A DNA stretch of 64,000 nt from Thermohalobaculum sp039822785 (GTDB taxonomy: Bacteria; Pseudomonadota; Alphaproteobacteria; Rhodobacterales; Rhodobacteraceae): NCBI GenBank assembly GCA_039822785.1, contig JBCBMO010000001.1, positions 635,534-699,533 on the forward strand. The letters are read 5' to 3'. Within the stretch, counting starts at the first letter, position 1. Each line of letters starts with the position of its first letter. A program made the position numbers and the translations under genes. A model generated the notes under the pieces. That model was given only the letters and a program-made list of their open reading frames with translations. It was not told the origin of the DNA and searched no databases. Below are positions 52,928-63,500 of this stretch, piece by piece.

Positions 52928-55203
52928 CGCCACTCCCCCAGCATGATGAACGCGCCCCAGCGCGCGGGATGGCGCAGCGCCCCCGGCGCATCGAGGAAGT
53001 CGCGCTGTGCCTTGGCCAGCGCCGCCGCACGCCCCAGCCCGCCGACGACGAGGTTGGCATAGAACCCCTCCATCAGCCTGGCCGTCGGCGCGTCGGGCAC
53101 CTGCCAGAGCGACGCGAGCACGCTGCTCACATCGGCCCGGAACGCCGCCCCGGCCAGGCCAAGCGGCGCCGCATCCGATCCCACCGCCGTCTCGCAGGCG
53201 CTGAGGGTCAGCAGGTCGAGCCGCCGGTCGGTCTCGATCGCCCGCGCGCGCAGCGCCTGCACCAGCGCATCGACCGTCACCGCACCGTCGCTGAGCGCGA
53301 TCAGGTTCTCCTCCGGCGTCTCGCCGAACCGCGCATGGGCGGCGACATGCACCATGTTGAAGCGCCCGCCGCGCAGGAGAGCCCGAAACTGGCCGGCCGT
53401 CAGGCTGTCGCCGAGCCGCGGCTCGGTGCCGAGCAGCCCGGCCACCGCCTCGGTCTCGCCCGCGACCTCGGTCAGCGGCGCGAAATCGGGCACCGCCGTC
53501 TCGGGCGCCCCGCCGACGAGCGCGTCGATCCGCTGACGCTCGATCTCGGCGCCGCCCTGCAGAGTGAGGCCGAGCAGCGTGCCGACGTTCAGCCGCTCCA
53601 CCAGAAACCGCCGGCCGTCATAGGCGGTAGCGAACGGCACCTGGCGCAGTGCGCCATCGGGCACGAACATCACCGTCTCGACCCCCGGCGCGAACAGCTC
53701 CGCGCTGACAGGCTGCACTAGCGCGCGGTAGAGGCGGAGCGCGGCCAGCTCCCACGGCACGCCGGGATCGCGCAGCGCCGGCACCGCCGCTGCGACCAGC
53801 CGGTTCAGCGCCGCCTCACCCACCGGGCTCGCGTAGCGCGTCAACCGCTGCCCGCGCGCCACCAGCAGTTCGAGACGGTTCTCCAGGATCACCGGGTAGA
53901 GCACGACGGTTTCGTCGGGCAGCACCGGCAGGGCGGCGTCGGCGACCCGGACACAGCGCTCGCGGAAGTAATCCTCGACCTCGACGACCTTGAGATCCTC
54001 GATCACCGCCCTTGCCTCGGCCAGCAGGACCTGGTCGTTCCCCAGCCGCGCTTGCAGCAGCAGCACCTCGATGTAGGCGCGGTGAAACGGCTCCAGCCGC
54101 GCGCGATAGAGCGGGCGACCGCCGATACCCACTTGCCCCGCCAAGTCGTCGCGCAGGCCCGCCAGCATCTCAAACGCCGCGCGGTACGCGCCGAGGGCCG
54201 TCTGCGTATCGAGCCTGGCAAGCGCGATCTCCGCGCGCCTGCGGTTCACCGCAAACAGCAGGTCGGGTCGGCCGACGGCCTGGGCCGCACGCAACGCCCG
54301 GGCACTGGCCGCCTGCGCCGCCGCCAGATCGCAGCGCCGCGCCGCGAGGAGAGCCGCGGCATGCTCGGCCCGCGCCAGCAGCCTCGCGTCCCGCTGCGCC
54401 AGCAACGGGGCCAGCAGGGCTTCGATCCCCCCGGCGTAGCCATCGTCATAGGGCCTTGGCGGACAGAGCGGCCCGGCCACCCCATCGCCCAAGGCTGCAG
54501 CCGCAAGATCCAGCGAAAGCCCGTCGCGCACCGGGCTTGGTGGCAGCGCGTCCAGCGCCCGCGCCGCCCGATCCAGCCGAGTGCCGGCCGTGGCCAGGTC
54601 GCCCGCCGCGACCGCGCGCGCCACCTCAGCCGTCTCCACCGCCAGCGTCAGCACGGCCGCGGGCTCTGCATCGAGCCCTTGAGCCATGTCCCTCAGACCC
54701 GCCTGCGCCCTAGTGAGCTCGGCCACGGCAGCGGTAAGGGCACCGCGCGTGCCCAGCAGCCGCGAAAGCTGCGCCGACGCGACGATGGCCGCGGGCTCGT
54801 TGAGAGCGCCGCTTGCCGGCCGGGCGGCGGCCAGCGTTTCCTCGGCCCCGGCGGCACCGGCTGCGGCCTCGGCCGAGCCGAGCGCTGCCAGCACGTAGCG
54901 CCGAAGCGCAGGATCGGGTGCCGCTGCCAAGGCCGCGTCATAGTTCTCGAACGCCGGCGCCCAGGCCCCTGCCCCCGCCAAGGCCTCGGCGCGGCGCAGA
55001 AGGGCTATGGCCTCTGCGCGCGGATCGGCACCGCCGGTCGCCGCCTCCACGGGCGCACCGCAGACGATCGCACCGGCGAGCATTGCCATGACACCGCGCC
55101 GCGGCAGCGCTGTGCCGCCGTTGCGCAGCAGTGCCGTGCCGCCATTAGGCCGTAGCGCCGTGCCGTCGTTCGGCAGTAGTGCCTCGCCGGCGGGCCGGCC
55201 CAT
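52924..55203 (-). CDS. CHAT-domain (caspase-HetF-TPR-like) protease
   Basis: 759 residues. The N-terminal half has TPR-like helical repeats (ALLRRAEALAGAGAWAPAFE, YDAALAAAPDPALRRYV). The C-terminal CHAT peptidase has the catalytic His in MVHVAAHARFG (about residue 623) and Cys in TLSACETAVGSD (about 670), followed by RADVSSVLASLWQVPDAPTA. The start overlaps the previous stop (TGATG). The first 37 residues hold four copies of an 8-residue repeat before a hydrophobic segment (MLAGAIVCGAPVEAATG) that looks like a signal peptide; a start at ATG 55089 would fit that better. Likely a periplasmic or surface processing enzyme for the TpsA partner (inference). Confidence 0.85.
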   Translation of the reverse strand: MGRPAGEALLPNDGTALRPNGGTALLRNGGTALPRRGVMAMLAGAIVCGAPVEAATGGADPRAEAIALLRRAEALAGAGAWAPAFENYDAALAAAPDPALRRYVLAALGSAEAAAGAAGAEETLAAARPASGALNEPAAIVASAQLSRLLGTRGALTAAVAELTRAQAGLRDMAQGLDAEPAAVLTLAVETAEVARAVAAGDLATAGTRLDRAARALDALPPSPVRDGLSLDLAAAALGDGVAGPLCPPRPYDDGYAGGIEALLAPLLAQRDARLLARAEHAAALLAARRCDLAAAQAASARALRAAQAVGRPDLLFAVNRRRAEIALARLDTQTALGAYRAAFEMLAGLRDDLAGQVGIGGRPLYRARLEPFHRAYIEVLLLQARLGNDQVLLAEARAVIEDLKVVEVEDYFRERCVRVADAALPVLPDETVVLYPVILENRLELLVARGQRLTRYASPVGEAALNRLVAAAVPALRDPGVPWELAALRLYRALVQPVSAELFAPGVETVMFVPDGALRQVPFATAYDGRRFLVERLNVGTLLGLTLQGGAEIERQRIDALVGGAPETAVPDFAPLTEVAGETEAVAGLLGTEPRLGDSLTAGQFRALLRGGRFNMVHVAAHARFGETPEENLIALSDGAVTVDALVQALRARAIETDRRLDLLTLSACETAVGSDAAPLGLAGAAFRADVSSVLASLWQVPDAPTARLMEGFYANLVVGGLGRAAALAKAQRDFLDAPGALRHPARWGAFIMLGEWR
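55109..55194 (-). repeat. Tandem 24-base repeat in the CHAT gene N-terminus
   Basis: Four imperfect 8-codon units encode EALLPND-GTALRPNG-GTALL... and the like (consensus G-T-A-L-x-x-N-G). Units two to four are nearly identical in DNA. The tract precedes the hydrophobic segment that looks like the real signal peptide. Confidence 0.6.
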
Positions 55204-55697
55204 CAGTTGCTGGTCTCGATGATGCGCCGCAGTACCGCGTCGGCCGCCCCGGCATCGATCGCCGCCGCTCGCTCCCAGGTCGCGACGGCCCGCTGGCGCA
55301 GGCCGATCTGCTGGACGGTCATGGCGTCGATCTGATCCTGCAGCGCGGCGATGCGGCTGAGATCGGCCTGATCCAACTCGCCGATCACCACCGGTTCCGT
55401 CGCCTGTGAGCCGTCGCCGCGGGTGCCGCCGTCGCCGCCGCCGCTGCCCTCACCGCGCCGTTCCTCGGCTTCGGCGAACAGCCGGTCCTGCTCGGCCTGC
55501 AGCTCCGCGATCATGGCGTCCAGGCTACGCGCCTCGGCCGCCAGCGCGTCACCCTCCTGGAGGATCGCACGTGCCTCCGCCGTCAGCCCTGCGGCGGAGG
55601 ATTGGGCGGCGGCAAGGGTCGGGGTCAGGGCGATTAAGGCGCAGGCGACAGCGATGCGTGCCATGGCCCGCGCAACACGCGCGTTCAGGCGGGACAT
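55203..55697 (-). CDS. Secreted coiled-coil protein
   Basis: 164 residues from ATG 55697. A signal peptide (VACALIALTPTLAAAQ) is followed by a helical segment rich in Ala/Glu (ARAILQEGDALAAEARSLDA then MIAELQAEQDRLFAEAEE), an unstructured GSGGGDGGTRGDG linker and a second helical part ending RRIIETSN. The helices have coiled-coil character. It overlaps the hypothetical gene upstream and the CHAT gene downstream, so it belongs to the TPS operon. Possibly a periplasmic scaffold; no family assigned. Confidence 0.7.
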   Translation of the reverse strand: MSRLNARVARAMARIAVACALIALTPTLAAAQSSAAGLTAEARAILQEGDALAAEARSLDAMIAELQAEQDRLFAEAEERRGEGSGGGDGGTRGDGSQATEPVVIGELDQADLSRIAALQDQIDAMTVQQIGLRQRAVATWERAAAIDAGAADAVLRRIIETSN

Positions 55698-56293
55698 GGA
55701 CCGGTCTCTCTCAGCACAGCGACGATTTGGGACATGTGTTCGCGATAAAGCCCTTCCAGCGTGCCGTCCGACCAGACGACGATCGCCCCCACTTTCGAGC
55801 GGTGGAGCAGGCCGGCGTCGGCGAGGGCGACCACGAGCTTGCGGCACGTCTCGGGCGCCATCGTCTCCACCAGCAGCCGCCCGAGGGCGGATTGATCGAG
55901 CAACAACCGTCCCGGTGGCGACATCTCGCGGATGAAATTGATCTGCTGTTCGTTGAACTTCGCCGATTCCAGCCGCTGCGGTGAAAGTCCTAGAGGGGCA
56001 CGCTTGGCGGGATCGGCCTCGTATTCGGCGATCGAGCGATTGTGGTTTTTCACATACTCGACGAAGCGTTCGCCGTTGTTCAGACCGACCTCGCGGATCG
56101 CAAAGTAGAATTCGGCGATCTGTGCCGTGCCGTCGTTACGCAGCAGGGCGACGTAGTCACGGGCGAGATCGTCCCCATCCCGTCGACTGTCCGGGGCGTG
56201 CGTGTGTGCGCGATCTACGACCCGCTCAAAGAACTGCCGGCGCGCGGTCCGCATGGCGGAGAGGCACGCCAACTCTGGACTGATCTGGTTCAT
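55685..56293 (-). CDS. Hypothetical first gene of the CHAT/TPS operon
   Basis: 202 residues. Predicted mostly helical, cytosolic (no signal peptide or membrane segment). Segments include ARDYVALLRNDGTAQIAEFY, FVEYVKNHNRSIAEYEADPA and GRLLVETMAPETCRKLVVAL with a C-terminal helix. I do not recognise a domain. It overlaps the next gene by 13 bases and is the first of five overlapping genes, so it may be a regulator or chaperone for the exported products; that is inference. Confidence 0.65.
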   Translation of the reverse strand: MNQISPELACLSAMRTARRQFFERVVDRAHTHAPDSRRDGDDLARDYVALLRNDGTAQIAEFYFAIREVGLNNGERFVEYVKNHNRSIAEYEADPAKRAPLGLSPQRLESAKFNEQQINFIREMSPPGRLLLDQSALGRLLVETMAPETCRKLVVALADAGLLHRSKVGAIVVWSDGTLEGLYREHMSQIVAVLRETGPCPA

Positions 56294-56719
56294 CGCTGAT
56301 CCGGTCCAATGGCTGCCTCAAAGTACGTAAGCCTAGCATGGTTGCCAGATGCGGGAAACGCTCTCCGCCCAGGACCACCCAGGGTTGTCTGGGCTCGACG
56401 CCGCTTGGGACGGGCGCGCGGAACATGGGCACGACACGGGCGCCCCATCGCCGAGCGTAAGAATGGTTGCGCCGACCTGCCGTCGTGACGGGCCATGGGC
56501 CGTGGTCTGCGGATCCGGCGCCACGACAGCCCCTGAGGCATCGCAGCACTCTCACTTCCGTAGGGTAAAGTAATAGTATTTAAAACTACATTTCGTTCTC
56601 CGAGGCCTCCCAAGTTTTGGGAAGCTTTACAAAATAAATCACCACTCCCACAGGGTGGTAGGTCGCATGTTGTCGGTGCAGTCAAGAAATGGCTGACATC
56701 AACATGAGGAGAACTTGCA
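56294..56719 (+). other. Divergent intergenic region, AT-rich, no gene recognised
   Basis: About 426 bases between the minus-strand CHAT/TPS operon and the plus-strand peptide gene. The part from 56560 to 56720 is distinctly AT-rich (for example TAATAGTATTTAAAACTACA) and has two short inverted repeats: CCCAA/TTGGG and ACCAC/GTGGT. It probably contains promoters in both directions. Short open frames inside show no recognisable domain. Confidence 0.6.
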
Positions 56720-57049
56720 ATGACTAACCTGACCAAGAAGACGAACACGTCCGCGGGCAACGTGCGTGGCGCTGCCAGCGTCGACGGCGAAAGCTCGGAC
56801 GCAATCGGCACTGGTGCCAGCGTTGAGAGCGGGGCGATGGCAGCGCTCACTGACCAGGAAGCAAAGCTGGTCTCCGGTGCCGGGGCGACCGTGCATTCGC
56901 TGTATGGCACAATGTCAATGTCTGACTTTAATGACCTGGAGGCGAAAGTCGGTGGTTGGGGTGGAGAGGCTGCCTCGCAGATGAAGGCCATCAAAACCAC
57001 TGTTGGCAAGGGGAAGACCTGGCGGGTTCCTAACTTCTCGGTGCTATGA
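56720..57049 (+). CDS. Small peptide with possible GA-type C39 leader
   Basis: 109 residues; GAGGAG lies 8 bases before ATG 56720. The first part is Thr/Ser/Gly-rich and without Cys. Residues 42-54 (ALTDQEAKLVSGA) resemble the end of double-glycine leaders (L-[ST]-[DE]-x-E-x-x-x-V-x-G-[GA]), so the C39 exporter in this locus might cut after Ala54 and release about 55 residues (GATVHSLYGTMSMSDFNDLE...). It could instead be an unrelated small protein. The next gene downstream is the giant RTX protein. Confidence 0.55.
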   Translation: MTNLTKKTNTSAGNVRGAASVDGESSDAIGTGASVESGAMAALTDQEAKLVSGAGATVHSLYGTMSMSDFNDLEAKVGGWGGEAASQMKAIKTTVGKGKTWRVPNFSVL

Positions 57050-57559
57050 AGCGTGGGATTTGCCCGCTCTCTCGCGACCTGGGGAGCATGAAAACAGTCG
57101 TTGCCTTCTCATGGGGCAGCGACATTCCCCTTCAGCGCTCATTTGGCCGGCGTCAAAGAAACCCGGATTGCGCTAGCGAGGGTTCCCACCTGCCCTGCCC
57201 GAGCGATCCCCTGCCGCTTCGACACCAGCCCGAGGTTATCTGCCTAGCGGTGACGCTCCGCGCCCGGTTTCCGCCCAGAATCACCGCACTTTCCGCATTG
57301 GGCAGCTTCGTTCGCCTTACGCGGAGGCAGGTAGCGGGTTGTGCGCCTTAACCCAGCGGCACCCTGCCCCGTTTCGAACTTGCCCTCTGCAGACCGCCTC
57401 TGCTTTCCCGAAAAAAAGAAGCAGAATCTCTACTTATGGTTGAAAAGCCAAACTGATTGGTTTTCCCGCGAGCGGTCTCACATTAGCGTTACCAAGCAAG
57501 CTTTCGCCCGAGTGAGACCGCGTATCGGCCTTAATCCTCGAGATCGCGGAGACCGGAAG
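57050..57559 (+). other. Leader region upstream of the giant RTX gene, no gene recognised
   Basis: About 510 bases with no convincing coding region. The last 150 are AT-rich and contain a perfect 10-bp inverted repeat. The frame of the RTX gene stays open back to 57341, but that part is not typical of the protein, and GGAGA sits 7 bases before ATG 57560. Confidence 0.55.
57472..57521 (+). promoter_or_regulatory. Perfect inverted repeat upstream of the RTX gene
   Basis: GCGGTCTCAC (57472-57481) and GTGAGACCGC (57512-57521) are exact inverted repeats separated by 30 bases. They end 38 bases before the start codon. They could be a two-site operator or an mRNA hairpin; which cannot be decided from sequence. 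Confidence 0.5.
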
Positions 57560-60500
57560 ATGGCGTTGACCTCAGCAAGATGCCCGGTCACGGGCGAGGC
57601 AGTCTGCTTTTGCGGCTTGGACGAAGACGATCCAGCGCGCCAGCCGGTGACGACGATCTTCGAGGCCGACGATCAGGAAGGCGTCCTTCAGGGCCGGACC
57701 TTCGAATACTCAGTCGAAGGCCTCACCAGCACCGCCGAGAATGACGGATTTCTGCTGAGCGATGGCAATACCGACAAGGTGCATTTTGTTGGCGGTGACG
57801 ACGTCATCAAGGACTTCACGATTGGCGAAGATGCGCTGACGATCGATCTCCCTGGCCTGCAACTCGCCGTAGACGATGTCTCCACCAACGCCGATTTCGT
57901 TGCGATGATCGAGGCTGCTACGCTGGTCGAGGCAAACGGTCAGGCGGCCGGCTCGACGTTGGAGGCCTATGTTTGTGAGCATCCAGAGGATGCCGCGGAT
58001 CTCGTCCTCGTGGTGCGCAGTGCTGAGGGACAGGCGGAACACTCAGTCAAACTGATTGGCCTCGCTAGCGAGATTGGTATTGAGGCGCTCGAAGCTGCCG
58101 GCGCGATCGTCGAGCCCCATGACGCCGAAACATCAGAGCATGATCACAGCGATGGGCCCGTCGCCGCGACGGACATGGCCGCGATGGCCGATCACGACGG
58201 CCATGACGAGATGATGCCCGATGTTATTGAGGACGATAACGCGTTCTTGATGGCTATGGGCGAAGGCAGCCGGATCGAAATCCACGCGGCCGATGCTTCG
58301 AAGGAATCCTGGACGCAACTCTCTCAAAGTGCCTTCGCAGGCGATTCAGTTCTTCACTTTACTGAAGATACCGGCTGGGAAATTGGTGACAAAATTGCCA
58401 TCGCCCCATCTGGGCAAGACTATACCGAGGATGAAGAGAGAGAAATCCTTCGTATTTCCGATGACGGAAAAACAGTAACGCTGGATAAGCCACTCGAATT
58501 CGACCATTACGGTAAAGTCGAGACCTACACCGACGGTAACAATAGCTGGCAAGTCGATATGCGCGCTGAGGTTGCGCTCCTCAGCCGGAACGTTACCATT
58601 CAAGGTGATGCTGATAGCGTCGACGATGGCTATGGCGCTCATACCATGGTGATGCATGGCGCCGAGCAGCATATCTCCGGTGCTGAATTCTACCGAGTCG
58701 GCCAAGAGGGTATTCTGGGGAAATACCCGATCCATTGGCATATGTCCGGCGACGCCTCTGGTCAGTATGTTACGAACGTTTCAGTGCATGAAAGCTACCA
58801 AAAAGGCGCCACTATCCACGGCACGTCGAATGTTCTATTCGACGATAATGTGATCTACGATCACATTGGACATGGCGTTTTTATGGAGGATGGCTCTGAA
58901 ACTGGCAATGTCATAAAGGGTAATCTTGTTTTCGGGACACATGCATCGAAAACGGGCGAACCTATTCCGACTGATCGAACGGATGTTTCCAGTTATTGGA
59001 TCGAAAACGTCTCCAATACCTTTATTGGCAACCATGCCGCCGGGTCGGAGAACGTTGGCTTCTTTATCGCGCCTGCCACTGAAACCGGTCCGCATGGCCT
59101 GTCGGAGGGCATGGATGTTCCCAACGACGCCGACGATTTCTACTTTGTCGGCAACACAGCAAGCTCAAGCGAGTTTGGTGTTTTCCTCGACGGACATATC
59201 GATGACCAGACTTTGGAGCATTTGGATGGCCAGAACTTTTCATTGGATGGCAGCCTCTGGTTTGTAGATACCACCGCCTATGCCAATAGAGACGTTGGCC
59301 TATGGTCATTTAAAGGAAATGCATCTGATAACTATGTTGTTGTTACCGATGCGAAACTCGCCGATAACGCCTCCAACCTTGAGGTGCGCGGAGACGACTT
59401 CCTATTCATCGACTCTGTGTCGATTGGAGAAACTGATAATATAGCGGCCGAGAAGAACACGGCTAATATCGGCGTGAAGACATATCGCAACAGCGATGCC
59501 GCGATGATTGATGTTTACTTTGTGAATTTTGACAATGATCCTGACGATATCGCGATTAGCCTTCAGGAAGGTGAGCTAAAGACATATGGTGATAACTTCC
59601 AGGACATCACCTTCGAAAGTGTCGACAACGAGCTGGTCTTCCGAGATACGACCGCACTCCTGCGCCCAGATGATGCGTTTAACACGGTCGCCCGCGACGA
59701 TGGCAGTTTGACGGGCGTTCAAGGCGGGGCTTGGATAACGCGCAATCTGCCCGGAGAGCCCCAACGCGCGGGTTACAACTCCTACGAGGATCCCAACTTA
59801 GATAACGCCTGGATTACGACCGAAGGTGCGATGGGCGTTACTGAGTTTTATCTGCTTGGTACGCGTGCCGATCAGCACAAAGCCATGACGGTTACTCGCT
59901 CAGTCGACAATCTGAAATTTGAGCAAGACCTCTGGATGTCACGTGCAACTGCTGGAGGACAGGATCTCTATCAGTTCATCACGCCCACATCGGATGATCA
60001 GGAAGCGGCCTTCCTGGTGGAACTGGGGGGACCGGATAACGTTTTCCCCCGTTCTTTCGATCTGTCACTCGATGGCATTCGCGTGGGTGAGGCGGTTGTC
60101 TATGAGATCCCCAATGTCGCGAGTTACTCAGCGAGCTTTAGTGTCGGTCGAGTGGAGTCGATGGACGACCTGTTCGCCGCAGACGGCACGTCGGCCTTAG
60201 TCAAGGATGGAAGTCTGTTCATCCGCGTTGTCGGTGTGCGCGCCACCAATGAGACTTACCTTGGCACAAGCCCAGACGATCAAATCTTTGGCGAGTTCAT
60301 GGGGACGGAAAGCCCCGGTGGATACGCGATCTCGTTCAACGTCACGCCCCTGAATTCAAACAGTAACGACTTTCAGGAGTACGGCGAAGCAACGTTCGAT
60401 ACGGACCTGCTAGACGCACTGGGTGACACTGATGGCTATGTGTCGACCAAAGCTGCAAACACCGACCTCATTCTCCCCGAGGCACCTGTTTCCCACGAGA

Positions 60501-63500
60501 TTCATGAGTCCACCTCGAATACGGTCGTCGTGACAGATGAGATGGCGCGTTGGTCGGACGTGGAGGCATGGGGCGGCGCCGAGCCAGGTGCCGAAGACAT
60601 TGTTGTTGTTGGCCCGGGTCAGACGATTGTCATCGACCAAAGCGCGACCGTCAAAGGCATCATCGTCGACGGCGGTAATCTGATCGTAGAGGACGCGCCA
60701 GGCGGTGAAGAAAACGCAATAAAGCTCGTCTCCGATTATGTGCTCGTTACGAACGGTGGTCTATTCCAGGCAGGGACAGAAACAGATCCTTTGGATCGTG
60801 ACTTCATCCTCGAGCTTACCGGTGATGATCCTGAGTTCGATCTCTATGTGACCAACATCCTGAATGGTCTCGTTGAGAATACGATCTTCGCGAATGCGGT
60901 CGATCATGTGTACCTGCCCCCCGATCCAGAGGTGCCGGAAAACGTCATCCACGGCACGCCTGACGATGAGACCCTATCGGGTACTAACGGCAACGATGTG
61001 TTGTACGGCTACGGTGGGAATGACCTTCTTCGTGGCGGTAATGGCGATGATACAGCCTTCGGCGGCGAAGGAGAGGACAACCTTCAAGGAGGGAACGGCA
61101 ACGACACCCTCAATGGGGGTCAAGGTAATGACTACCTAGCAGGAAGTTACGATGATGACATTGTCAGCGGAGGCTCTGGCGATGACGAAGTCTACGGAGA
61201 CTATGGCAAGGATGTCCTGTACGGAGATGCTGGAGAGGACAAAGTCGGCGGTGGCGATGACGATGATATCCTCTACGGCGGTGATGGTGATGACAGCCTG
61301 ATTGGCGGTCTCGGCGAACACAGCGGCAACGATATCCTTGTAGGCGGCGCAGGCGCCGACACTCTGAACGGTGGCGCCGGTAACGATATCTACGTCTTCG
61401 AAACGGCGCAGGATTCAACCGCGAATCGCCGTGACACGATACAACAGTTCTCGGCGGCAGAAGATAAGCTTGATGTCTCTGCCCTAGAGATCACGAGTAT
61501 CGATGAACTGACCATCACGCTCTCGAGCAATCAGACCATCGTGAGGCATGATGGCTCGGGTTTTGAAGTGCTGATCCAAGGCCGGCACACGCTGCAGGCA
61601 TCGAACTTCGTTTTCGCGGGCGCCGACGATGCGGAAGAGCCCGGCATCGTTCAGGGGCGGTTCTACACCGACATGGACGGCGACCGCGCGTTCGATGACG
61701 GAGAGGATGTCGGCGCTGCCGATCACCGTGTCGATCTGCTCCAGAACGGGGTCGTCCTCGTCAGCACGAGCACCAACGCAAACGGCTTCTACAGCTTCCA
61801 GGACGTGGCCCCGGGAGACGGATACAGCCTCCGGTTCCACCACGAAGACGCGGCGACCGATTTTGTGACCGCTGGGGGCAACATCGGGCCCGAGGGGAAC
61901 TTCAACACCACGCCCTTCACCGTCGATGCCGACCAAACGGTCCGCCAAAACGCCCTTCTCGAGGCGCCTGTCGAGCCCGGCGTTGTTCGGGGTTATTTTT
62001 ATACGGATCAGGATGATGATGGGGTGCGGGATGGGGGGGATCAGGACCCGCCCGCCGCCGGGCATCGGGTCGAACTGCGCCAGGGCGACGCGCTGGTCAC
62101 CTTCACCACGACGAACGCCAACGGCTTCTACAGCTTCTCCGACGTGGACCCCGGCGCCGGTTACTTCGTGCGGTTCTACCACAACGACGCCACGACCGAT
62201 TTCGACGAAGGCAAGGGCAGCTTCACCGACAACGCCTTCGTGGGCGGCGGCGGCAACCTGAACTCGCGCACCTTCTCGGTCGCCGCCGACCAGACCGTCA
62301 GCGGGATCGACGCGGTCCTCGAGCCCGCCAACACCGCGCCCGTCGCCCTCGACGACCGCGCGAGCACCGAGGAGGACACCCGCGTCACCGTCGACGTTCT
62401 CGCCAACGACCGCGATGGCGATGGCGACACCCTGACCGTCTCGATCGACGGCGCGCCGACCGGCGGCACGGCCTTCGTCAACGGCCAGAACAAGATCGTC
62501 TTCACGCCGACGGCCAATTTCACCGGCACGGCCACGGTCGGCTACGCCATCGCCGACGGCAAGGGCGGGCGCGACACTGCCACGCTCGAGATCGCGGTTG
62601 GCGCCGTGAACGACGCGCCGGTGGCCCTGGCCGACGCCCTGCCGGCCGAAGTCGAGCAGGGCGCCGAGGTTCGGATCGCGATCTCGACCCTCCTGGCGAA
62701 CGACCGCGATGACGACGGCGATACGCTCAGCATCACCGCGGTGCAGGGAGGCGTGATCGACGGGGGCGACGTGGTGCTCGACACGGCGACCGCCGGCACG
62801 GTCAGCTTCAGCTATACGCTGAGCGACGGCACCGAGCAGGTCCAGGCGCCGGCCGTCGAGTTCACCGTCACGGCCCCGCCGCCGCCGCCGGTCGAGGTCA
62901 GCCTCGACCTGGTGTTCTTCGACGCCCTCAACGATCAGGCGCTGGAGGCGATCGAGGACGGCGCCGAGATCACGCTCAGCCCGGAGATGCTCGGCAACCT
63001 GACGGTGGAGGCGCTCACCGCGCCCGGCAACGGGGTCGAGAGCATCGCCTTCACCCTCGACAGCGGCCACCGGCAGGTCGAGAACAGCGTGCCCTATGCC
63101 CTGTTCGGCAATAGCGGCCAGGACTTCGCGGGCGGCCCCCTCGCCCCGGGCCAGCACACCCTGACCGTCACCGCCCACAGCGGCAATGGCGCCACGGGCA
63201 CGGTGCTCGCGACCGAGACCGTGAGCTTCACCGTCGCCGAGGAAGCGCCCGATCCCTCCGAGACCATGCCGGCCTTCGACGTGGCGCTGCATGCGACCGA
63301 GGGCGACCAGGCCCAGCTCGCGGTGCTGGAGGACGGCACGGTCCTGACCGCAGAGATGCTGGGCAACCAGCCCATCACCATCGTCGCCACGACCGAGGAG
63401 CCCTTCGACGGCAGCCTCTACGTCGCGGTCGAGGGGCTCGGCGGGCGCATCGAGAACCTCGCCCCTTACGCGCTCTTCAGCGACAACGGCCGGGGCGATC

